From Nitrospira_E sp052156535 (GTDB taxonomy: Bacteria; Nitrospirota; Nitrospiria; Nitrospirales; UBA8639): 64,000 bases of DNA. The notes beneath the pieces were generated by a model. It saw nothing but the letters and a program-made list of their open reading frames with translations, did not search any database and was not told the DNA's origin. Below are positions 52,395 to 59,962 of this stretch, in pieces; the stretch's first letter is position 1, and each line of letters opens with the position of its first letter. The stretch spans positions 186,001 through 250,000 of the forward strand of contig NZ_JBQKUP010000042.1 in NCBI RefSeq assembly GCF_052156535.1, written 5' to 3'. The position numbers were made by a program, and so were the translations under genes.

Positions 52395-52862
52395 TCATTC
52401 TGCCGGGGGTTTGCGTGGGAAAACGCAGCTTCGGTGTTTGTCGATTTCGTATCTCAACACCTTGAGCCACGTGAAGCGAAAGTAGCGCGCGATTGTAAAC
52501 ATGGTCAGTTGGAGTTTATGCGCAGTCCCTGAATTAAGTGCGGACCGTTTCTTGCGTCGAACTAGATGGAGGACATATTTTTGTCCAGAAAGAGATATCC
52601 TCCGGGAGTAAGTACGGTAAAGATCGGTTCCAAAAGAATCCATGGCTGGAGTATGTGAGCCAAGGCATGATAGTTAAGCACATTCACGACATCAACTTGC
52701 CCGTTTTCTGGCTGAAGAATTAGATGGAACCGGGAAAACGACAAATCGTAAACGGTGGAAAATTCCAGAACCTGTCTGGCATAGTTGGATTGGCCTGAAA
52801 GGGTTCAACAGGTAAAACTTCTGCCCCACCTGCCTGGAGGAGAGCGGTCATTGCAACTCAAC
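52395..52862 (-). pseudogene. Second decayed copy of the SAM methyltransferase gene
   Basis: Three pieces on the minus strand match the intact gene at 53.0-54.0 kb in order: TALLQAGGAEVLPVEPF (cf. GARVFCVEPF); VVNVLNYHALAHIL and TVLTPGGYLFLD (cf. NILTPGGYLFLDE); and HKLQLTMFTIARYFR (cf. HQYHLTAQTTAQYL). They lie in different frames, with stops between, so the gene is broken. It is more diverged than the 48 kb fragment and covers the middle and C-terminal part only. Together with the fragment at 48 kb this makes three copies in 6 kb. Confidence 0.85.
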
Positions 52863-53016
52863 TTCCTTCATCCCTTGACCCTTTGCCCTCATCCTTTTAT
52901 TCCAGAATGTCAGCACACTTGTTAGGTGGAGTGTCACTGATGGCATGAGATTTTTAATCTCTGAACATTGGCTATCTCGATTTAAATTTTCTCGTTAAGG
53001 AGTAATGCTCTGAATG

Positions 53017-54039
53017 TTATTTTGAGGTGATCCGTCGTCGCAGCCGACGCAGAAGTTTATTTGTTTTTCGTTTTCCTAAGAAAGAGAGCTGTCGAAGTGT
53101 CCATGTCTGCTTGAGCCACCATAATCGCCTTCTGATTCTTTCTAGGGATGAATCATACCGAATGGTTTGAGGTGGTACCCCGGAAAATTTTTGAGGGTCA
53201 GGCTTTTGTGCTATGGCCCGGATGTGATGAAAATCGCTTGTCCGGCCGTTGTCAATCGTGCATTCAATTAATACAAAGCCGGATGCCTTGAGATATTGGG
53301 CTGTGGTCTGTGCGGTGAGATGATATTGATGGACGGGACCAGATTGAAACACCGATCCGGTTTTGTATCGGGCCGGCCTCAGCACATCCTTTTCGTCAAG
53401 AAAGAGATAGCCACCTGGAGTGAGTATGTTGAAAATTTTTTCCAGGAGCAGGCGGGGGGACAGGACATGGGCCAGGACATGATGTGTCAGGACATTAACC
53501 GCATCGAAGGGTCCCTGAAAGGGAATCGGCAACTGGGAGAACCGGGAAAATGGCAAGGGAACGATTTCGGATAATCCGCGTCGCTCGCTGGCATACCATC
53601 TGTTTTTTTGGAATGGTTCTACGCAGAATACTCTCGCCCCCCCGGCCCTGAGCCGTGCCGAGAGTGCACCGGTTTGGCATCTCAGATCGAGAATTCGTTT
53701 GTCTTTAACCTGTATGAAACGGTTGATGATGTTCAAACCCCACTCCGCGACGGCATCCTGTTTTTGAATGTCATCTTCATCTTCGATTCCTTCCCCAGGC
53801 CTACTGCGGCTGCCAGGGTCGTTGGCAAAACTACTCTCATAGAATCTGTCCAAATCCTCCTGCTCAATTTGTGGAAACGCGTACATCAATTGACAGCGAA
53901 TACAAATGACAATTCGACAATTCAGTTCCGATGGTTCTGTAACAACACAGGCTTCTGTCGAACCACAGAGGTCACAGTTTCCCTTTATGACGCGATCTTG
54001 ATCCATTGCCTGAAAGGGTTGGTCTAGGAAATTACTCAA
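53017..54039 (-). CDS. SAM-dependent methyltransferase with N-terminal zinc ribbon
   Basis: A 340-residue protein. The N-terminus has CDLCGS and CIRCQLMY, a four-Cys zinc ribbon. The middle reads KRILDLRCQTGALSARL, where the usual E/DxGxGxG is DLRCQTG, then FDAVNVLTHHVLAHV and LTPGGYLFLDE. This resembles methyltransferases of the C-methyl sugar or surface glycan type. DLRCQTG is an altered glycine-rich loop. Two partial copies of the gene lie at 48 and 52.5 kb. Its sugar substrate is unknown. Confidence 0.82.
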   Translation of the reverse strand: MSNFLDQPFQAMDQDRVIKGNCDLCGSTEACVVTEPSELNCRIVICIRCQLMYAFPQIEQEDLDRFYESSFANDPGSRSRPGEGIEDEDDIQKQDAVAEWGLNIINRFIQVKDKRILDLRCQTGALSARLRAGGARVFCVEPFQKNRWYASERRGLSEIVPLPFSRFSQLPIPFQGPFDAVNVLTHHVLAHVLSPRLLLEKIFNILTPGGYLFLDEKDVLRPARYKTGSVFQSGPVHQYHLTAQTTAQYLKASGFVLIECTIDNGRTSDFHHIRAIAQKPDPQKFSGVPPQTIRYDSSLERIRRRLWWLKQTWTLRQLSFLGKRKTNKLLRRLRRRITSK

Positions 54040-54206
54040 GACACCATTCCTTGCCTAAAGAGGAAAGGTGAAATTTTGAGAAACTGATTCGGTTGGTCTG
54101 TTCGGGGCTGAACATAAGGGATATGCATTGCAATGAAGCCATTCGACCTACGAGATGACCCCTGATTCACAGATGATTCATCCGCATCTTGGTTTGGATT
54201 CAGATC

Positions 54207-54914
54207 TTATGCCTGATTTTTGGCATAAATGTATTCGGCAAGCTCCAAATCCCACATGGTATCGATACTGACCAGATACTCATCGAGAAGGAGCGCACCA
54301 GTCCGTTTCCCCATGATGCTCCTTCCTTCCAGAAGGCAGTTTCGTGTCATGACATAGGCCACTCCGTTACGGTGATAAACCGGAGTTAGTTGTTGTCGGG
54401 CAATGATTTGGCTCCCGTCGTGGTCATAATAGTCGATTCTGCCTGAGTCCAGGGTCAGTTGTTTGAGAGGGTGTGACTTAGAATCAGTTTCGGACAGGGT
54501 CCATACGGCGTCCCACTGTTCGTTCACCAGCATCTCAATGGCGTGTATGACATGCTCTGGTCGACGAAGAGGGGAAGTCGGTTGGAGCATGATCACAATG
54601 TCATATCGCACAGCATCCAGGCGCTCCATTTCTTCTAACGCATGGATCAATACCGGCGCGTCCGATATTCGGTCACCTGAGAGGTCCGGAGGCCGGAAGA
54701 AAGGGGCGTCTAGCCCAGATTGTTTCGCACACTCGGCAATTTCAGGATGATCGGTCGAAACCACCGATCGATCGATGATGGGGATTTCTTTCACCAACTG
54801 GCCAACTCTGGCAACTAACGGGATTCCAAGAAATGGAGTCAGATTCTTGAGCGGAATTCCTTTGCTGCCGCCCCTGGCTGGGCATACAGCCAGAATGCGT
54901 TGAGTACCTATCAT
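54207..54914 (-). CDS. CMP-nonulosonate (acylneuraminate) cytidylyltransferase
   Basis: A 235-residue enzyme with PARGGSKGIPLKN at residues 12-24 carrying the CTP-binding R and K. LQPTSPLRRPEHV and RNGVAYV are other family features. It activates a nonulosonic acid as CMP-sugar for glycosyltransferases. With the NeuB-like gene at 55.7-57.3 kb it gives two of the steps for a sialic-, legionaminic- or pseudaminic-type acid. The exact sugar cannot be told. It is separated from NeuB by the HAD gene. Confidence 0.92.
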   Translation of the reverse strand: MIGTQRILAVCPARGGSKGIPLKNLTPFLGIPLVARVGQLVKEIPIIDRSVVSTDHPEIAECAKQSGLDAPFFRPPDLSGDRISDAPVLIHALEEMERLDAVRYDIVIMLQPTSPLRRPEHVIHAIEMLVNEQWDAVWTLSETDSKSHPLKQLTLDSGRIDYYDHDGSQIIARQQLTPVYHRNGVAYVMTRNCLLEGRSIMGKRTGALLLDEYLVSIDTMWDLELAEYIYAKNQA

Positions 54915-55028
54915 GTGAGCTTTTTAGCGATACACGCCGTTGATGATATCGTCATCGGTTTTGTCCAAATCATAACTTCCTGTTACAAAAGTGTAAAGAA
55001 TCTCTAATGAAAGGCGGCGTTTAGATGT

Positions 55029-55721
55029 TCAATAGTTTGGGGCAAGGTCATTTCGGTTCTCCTGAAGATTCTCCACGATTGCTTTGAGTTCAGCCAGATT
55101 TGTCATATGGAGTGGTGGTATCTGTGTGAATCGGCTGTTACCATCCAGAGTGATTCCGGCAAAGTGGCAGCCAAATTCAGCTGCAGCCTTCCGGTCATCC
55201 TCACTATCTCCGACAAAGAGTATTTCCTCCGGTTTTGCCTGAGTGAGCTCTTGGATGTGCAGCAAATTTTCGAGTTTACTTGCGGGGGCTCCATATATTC
55301 CAGAGAAATAGTGGGTAAGGTTTCGAAGGGTCACAAGGTGATTGAGGGCGGTGGCCGGCGTTCTTGAGTTGAGGTATAGAGGAATTTCTTGATTCAAAAG
55401 CCATGAGAGTATCCCTGAGGCTCCAGGGACTTCCGGGCATCCGACAACGGCCGTTTCGCAGATGGTTGTGTAAGTCTCGGCCCATTGTGAGCCGAGGACC
55501 TCCGGGCTTGTGTGGGGCGGAATAAGACCTTTCGCCATGAATTCCCGGGCAAGCTCAAGGGTTATTCCGTACCGATCCTTATGAGAACACCGTTGAAGAA
55601 CTTCGGTAACGATGTATCCGCTGGGATCATAATTCTCGACAATCTTATAAAAGGATTGAACCTTCACCTGGTTGGAATCAACCAGCGTTCCGTCAAAATC
55701 GAAGGTGACGCAAGCAATCAT
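55029..55721 (-). CDS. HAD-superfamily hydrolase
   Basis: A 230-residue protein from ATG 55721, which overlaps the preceding NeuB stop as ATGA. Motif I is FDFDGTLVD with the catalytic D8 and D10. Motif II is LNSRTP (Ser/Thr), III a K in PASKLENLL and IV FVGDSEDDRKAA. It is likely a sugar phosphate phosphatase, possibly acting on the 9-phosphate nonulosonate made by NeuB, or on an intermediate of the same pathway. Substrate is inferred from position only. Confidence 0.88.
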   Translation of the reverse strand: MIACVTFDFDGTLVDSNQVKVQSFYKIVENYDPSGYIVTEVLQRCSHKDRYGITLELAREFMAKGLIPPHTSPEVLGSQWAETYTTICETAVVGCPEVPGASGILSWLLNQEIPLYLNSRTPATALNHLVTLRNLTHYFSGIYGAPASKLENLLHIQELTQAKPEEILFVGDSEDDRKAAAEFGCHFAGITLDGNSRFTQIPPLHMTNLAELKAIVENLQENRNDLAPNY

Positions 55722-57301
55722 TGCGCCTGAGGATCGGGCAATGGCACTTCGGGAGCCTTCTCCGCTGCTGGCTGCTGGGCGATTTGAAACCGACCCCAAT
55801 GATCGACCATTGTTTTCCGCTCAGATCGTTGCAGCTTATTAATTCGTTTGTCGGCATAGAAGGAATCATTGTTATAGTGGGTGGTGGACACTTCTTCAAA
55901 GACAACCCCGGTGTCTGTCCAAAAGGAATGCCATACTCCGGGTAGTATGAGAATGGTTTCACCGGGATGCAAAATGCGGGGATATCCGTCGATATTCACG
56001 TGGAGGATGCCAAACAGTATTTGAAATGTTTCCTCCTTTCTCGCATGATAATGCGAGGGGTGTCGCTGTCCGGGCAATTGAATGACGAGTTTTTTGCAAT
56101 ATTCCCGGTTAATGCATTCGATAAGGACCGCGCCGGTTTGCCGGAAATTTTCAAGGCCGTAGTGGTGCGAATATTCGACTTTAAACTCACTGCCTAATTG
56201 AATGTTGGCTTCGTTGAGTAAGGCTTTGACTTCGTGAATCGCCTGTTTAAGAGTCACGAGACCTTGATTGAGGGTGATCTCGACAGCGTCCCGCATGACC
56301 GGTTGGTCCGGCGTTATGTCCTGGACGGCCGTATAGCCTTCTTTCCATGCTCCGCTTTCCATCTGCCCTTCGACGTAGGGCATGGCAAAATACACAAGGT
56401 CCCGTGTGAGTTCCCGGCCTTTTTTAATGGATCGTTTGGCAAAAACCCCCCGACGAAGGCCGTCCAAGGAGGACTGTTCCACTTCGGAGGCCGGTGGACG
56501 GGTTTTTGGGCCACACAATACTTTTGCCCGATGATAGGCTTCCAGCCAGGAGTCTACTTGTTGTGCGGTGGACGAGTAGGCATTCAATTTGATGGATTCG
56601 GTTTCCAATCCGATGTGCCGTTCAAAAAGTCTGGCTCCAAGAGCGACCGCAATTTGAACAGGGACGGTATCACCCGGGTTTTCATGTGTGGACCAGCCGA
56701 TAGGAATATTAGGATACCGGTTGCGTAACATTTGAATTTGATTCAAGTTCATCAAGGGGTCAGGAGTTGGATACACCGACACACAGTGCATGAGCGCGAA
56801 TTGTACGGCCCGATGTTGGAAGAAACTCACCACATTGTCGATATCCTCTAATGTCAGACCACCGGTTGAGCACACGACCGGCGGCCCAGCGCCGGCAATT
56901 TCCTCAAGAAGCGGCCAATCCTTGGCTGAACAACTGGCGACCTTCAACACATTAAAACCCATGTCGACGGCAATATTGACAGACTCTTCATCGAAGGGGG
57001 TGCACATGGCTAGCAGCCCTTGGGCCCATACTTCATTGAGCAATGTTTGGAACTGGGTCTGGTCCAATCGGGTGGATTGAAATCGTTGGATGTATTTGAG
57101 CTCGCTGTTTGACTGATGATCTGTATGAATGAAGGTGTCGAGTTGGCGGAATTGGAATTTAATCGCTGCCCGGACCTGGTGCCGTTTGATCACCTCAGCC
57201 GTTGATTGGATGATTCCCAGGCCGTGTTCTACACTTCCCTGGTGGTTATTGGCCAGATCCAATATGAATAAATCATGGAAATTAAAATCTTGGTCTATCA
57301 T
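55718..57301 (-). CDS. NeuB-type nonulosonate synthase fused to a cupin domain
   Basis: A 527-residue protein. The N-terminal ~285 residues are a NeuB TIM barrel (ILDLANNHQGSVEHG, MCTPFDEESVNI, CSTGGLTLEDI, WSTHENPGDTVPV). A SAF domain follows (GVFAKRSIKKGRELTRD, about 300-345). The C-terminal part, about 395-485, is a cupin with HPSHYHARKEETFQIL and LPGVWHSFW. NeuB makes nonulosonic acids from PEP and an N-acetylated sugar. The cupin could be an isomerase or sugar-binding module. AGGGGA precedes the ATG. It overlaps the HAD gene by four bases. Confidence 0.9.
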   Translation of the reverse strand: MIDQDFNFHDLFILDLANNHQGSVEHGLGIIQSTAEVIKRHQVRAAIKFQFRQLDTFIHTDHQSNSELKYIQRFQSTRLDQTQFQTLLNEVWAQGLLAMCTPFDEESVNIAVDMGFNVLKVASCSAKDWPLLEEIAGAGPPVVCSTGGLTLEDIDNVVSFFQHRAVQFALMHCVSVYPTPDPLMNLNQIQMLRNRYPNIPIGWSTHENPGDTVPVQIAVALGARLFERHIGLETESIKLNAYSSTAQQVDSWLEAYHRAKVLCGPKTRPPASEVEQSSLDGLRRGVFAKRSIKKGRELTRDLVYFAMPYVEGQMESGAWKEGYTAVQDITPDQPVMRDAVEITLNQGLVTLKQAIHEVKALLNEANIQLGSEFKVEYSHHYGLENFRQTGAVLIECINREYCKKLVIQLPGQRHPSHYHARKEETFQILFGILHVNIDGYPRILHPGETILILPGVWHSFWTDTGVVFEEVSTTHYNNDSFYADKRINKLQRSERKTMVDHWGRFQIAQQPAAEKAPEVPLPDPQAQ

Positions 57302-57325
57302 GCGTTTCCCCTTCCTCTGGCAGAT

Positions 57326-58417
57326 CTACAGCAATTCTAGTGCCTCTGGTGTATAGCCTTTCCGGTAATCTATGCGCACAGTGCGTTTCTTGGCTGACGA
57401 GAGATGCGCGGCGGCGACCACCAGCATGGTTTCCAGGCCTCGCTCCAATGAAAGGACGGAATCTTTAGTCTTGCCTGTCATGACGTCCTCGATGTGCTGT
57501 AATTCCCAGATGAAATCATCCGGTCGCGATTTTTGAATGGTACGGAATTGGGTGTCATCGCCACCGGTTTTCCAATCGACTCTGTCGACCCCTGGTTGGT
57601 GCCCGATGGTGAGCTCTGCGAAACCGTCATTTCCTTGAATCCTTGCCCACTTCCTGGAAGGGGAGGTAATAACGTCCTGCACCACCCTTCCGAGTAAACC
57701 TGCTTCAGTCCTCAGGCTAAGCAGGCAGAGTTTGTCATACTCCACCATATCTGTCTGGACATAATCCAGTGTCGCGGATACTTCGGTGATGCGGCCTTTC
57801 CCCAGGCCCCCACTCAAAAATTGCCATAGGTTGATCGCGTGGGAATGTTCCCCGCTGGCACCTCCACCCCGTTTCCAAAACCCTAAATAACTGTCCTGTG
57901 GGCCCTGTAACCATGGGTGAGCTGCGAAGATGCCGCCCCAATGTTCACGAAATTCCACGTCGATGGTTTCAATGGTGGATAATTGGCGACCGGCTTGGAG
58001 TGTTTCATGCGCGGCCTTTCCCACCACGTGGTCATATCCCACAAAGGCGAATGTGCCAGATTCGACCACCATCTTCTGTAATGCTTGGGCCTGTTCCAAG
58101 TTCGGGGGGCAGAGAGGTTTTTCCACAAGAATGGCTTTAGGTTTTTCCTCAAGAGCCCCAAGTGCCAGGGAGAGGTGGGAGTCTGGAGGAGTTCCAACAA
58201 CCACGAGATCAAATCCTCCTCTCGGGGCGTTCTTGACCAGGGAAAGCTTGATGGCCTCGTCCCATTTTCCATAACGAGTCGGATAAATGGTCTGCTTGGT
58301 TCGGTCCAACGCCGCTTGGTCCACATCGCATATCGTGACGTTCCAACCTAGGGAACGGGATGCATGAGCCAAATGGTTGCCGATAGACCCGGCTCCAAAA
58401 ATTTTTACGTTATACAT
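57326..58417 (-). CDS. Gfo/Idh/MocA-family oxidoreductase
   Basis: A 363-residue NAD(P)-dependent enzyme with GAGSIGNHL near residue 10 and ILVEKPLCPP (the EKP motif) near 95-104. GEHSHAINLW contains the catalytic-type His. Such enzymes oxidise or reduce sugars at a hydroxyl. AAGGAGG lies 5 bases before the ATG at 58417. It precedes NeuB by 24 bases, so it is in the same operon and probably acts on the nonulosonate precursor. The exact step is unknown. Confidence 0.9.
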   Translation of the reverse strand: MYNVKIFGAGSIGNHLAHASRSLGWNVTICDVDQAALDRTKQTIYPTRYGKWDEAIKLSLVKNAPRGGFDLVVVGTPPDSHLSLALGALEEKPKAILVEKPLCPPNLEQAQALQKMVVESGTFAFVGYDHVVGKAAHETLQAGRQLSTIETIDVEFREHWGGIFAAHPWLQGPQDSYLGFWKRGGGASGEHSHAINLWQFLSGGLGKGRITEVSATLDYVQTDMVEYDKLCLLSLRTEAGLLGRVVQDVITSPSRKWARIQGNDGFAELTIGHQPGVDRVDWKTGGDDTQFRTIQKSRPDDFIWELQHIEDVMTGKTKDSVLSLERGLETMLVVAAAHLSSAKKRTVRIDYRKGYTPEALELL

Positions 58418-58511
58418 GTATCCTCCTTAGAGTGTTCACCAGATCCGGTATATGGATGCCCATACATGTTCAGCATGATTGCGGCTATAGGCATTCTTCA
58501 TGATGGAGAAG

Positions 58512-59912
58512 TTAGTTGCGAAATATTTCAAAAATATTGTCGTGCAAGGGCCTGACTTGTGTGTGGTGAAATCTCCCTAACGCGTGTTGCAAGCGCTCAA
58601 TGCGTTCTTCGATATGCGCTAGGGTGATATCAGGGAAAATATGATTCAGATAATTGTAGCGTTGTGATCGGTTTTGATCCCCCATGCGAAATTGAGCATT
58701 GAATTGGCGTCGTAATTTTCTGCCGAGGGCCTGAGATTTTGCGGCGAATACCGTTCCCCATTTCGGGGTCGAGGGTGAATAGGTGGTGTCGAATGTTTCT
58801 AAAGTACTCACGATGTTTTCTGAGGCAAACGGCCCTTGGAGGGCCGCAAGATATTGTTCAATTAACCGTGTTTTGACTTCAGAGCCATTTTCCTGTGGAG
58901 ACTGATCACCTAAAAAGGTTGTTTTGATAAGTTCAATTAATTCCCGGGAGGATGTTGCTTGGCGGCTCACGGCATTTGGGAGTTGTTTGTCAAAACGGTC
59001 GGAGATGATCGGCTGATAAGAAAAAACGGGACGTTTCAGAACATACCCTTCCAAGCCGGTGGTGCAACTATTATGAATGATGGCATCGGCCGCCAATAGC
59101 CAAGGAATGACATGTCCTTCTATATGCACCTGGACGTTTGTATATCCGTTGGCGGCCTGTTTCCATGTCTCGTGGTTTTCAGAGGGATGAGGACGGATCA
59201 AGATGGTATGACCGGGAAAGGCTGCGGCCATTTGGCCGACCATTTCCTGAAAATAATGGAATAGCGCCAGACGGTGCCTGGCCATTCCCAGATCAAATTC
59301 GTCCACGTCCGATGGTGAAACTGCCGCTCGTTCGAGCGCCTCCTTTTCAGCGCCCTTGTTGGGCCTAAAGTGGTTCAATTTACCAAAATTGGTATTAATC
59401 AGGATGATCTTCCCAAATTTTTTATGGATTGTTTCGACTTGCGGTGTCCAATATTGGCGCATTTCCAGCCGTAGTAAGTCTACCCGTGAATTTCCGGTTA
59501 TATGCAGAGGCATTCCATTATATGTGGGCTGTGATTTCCAGATTCTGGCATTTTCTGGTCCCCATGCTAAAAAGAGGTTTGGCCGGGAAAATTCTGTCGA
59601 GCCCAATTTTTCTTTCACATACACTTCTGGCGAACAATACACAATGGCTTCCTCGTCCGTTCCTACCAATGAGTGCCCCAATTGCGCCAGAAGAGAGAAG
59701 ACGATGGCATTCCGGTTATGAAGATTGGTGGGCAGGTAGATGGATTTGGGTAACGCGGCCAGATTGAGTTGAATTTCGTGTTTTTCCCCAATAATGACGG
59801 TAAATCCACGCTCTGCGGCGAAGCAGGAAAGCAAAACTTTGGCGTCAAATTCCCTATTAAAGACTTCAACGGGAATGGTCAGACGGCGTCGCGGTTTTGT
59901 CATTTCATACAT
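58512..59912 (-). CDS. Surface carbohydrate biosynthesis protein, GT-B-like
   Basis: A 466-residue protein. IPVEVFNREFDAKVLLSC and AAERGFTVIIGE are typical of the "surface carbohydrate biosynthesis protein" family; IRPHPSENHETW and NSCTTGLEGYVL resemble GT-B or CDP-glycerol-type folds. It is probably involved in surface glycan assembly, but the reaction is unknown. The C-terminal 110 residues are rich in Arg and Gln. Start ATG 59912, or ATG 59903 three codons later. Confidence 0.8.
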   Translation of the reverse strand: MYEMTKPRRRLTIPVEVFNREFDAKVLLSCFAAERGFTVIIGEKHEIQLNLAALPKSIYLPTNLHNRNAIVFSLLAQLGHSLVGTDEEAIVYCSPEVYVKEKLGSTEFSRPNLFLAWGPENARIWKSQPTYNGMPLHITGNSRVDLLRLEMRQYWTPQVETIHKKFGKIILINTNFGKLNHFRPNKGAEKEALERAAVSPSDVDEFDLGMARHRLALFHYFQEMVGQMAAAFPGHTILIRPHPSENHETWKQAANGYTNVQVHIEGHVIPWLLAADAIIHNSCTTGLEGYVLKRPVFSYQPIISDRFDKQLPNAVSRQATSSRELIELIKTTFLGDQSPQENGSEVKTRLIEQYLAALQGPFASENIVSTLETFDTTYSPSTPKWGTVFAAKSQALGRKLRRQFNAQFRMGDQNRSQRYNYLNHIFPDITLAHIEERIERLQHALGRFHHTQVRPLHDNIFEIFRN

Positions 59913-59962
59913 ATCCGAGCACGGAGAGCGTTTTGCTCCGGTTGTGCTGATGGTGACTTTAG

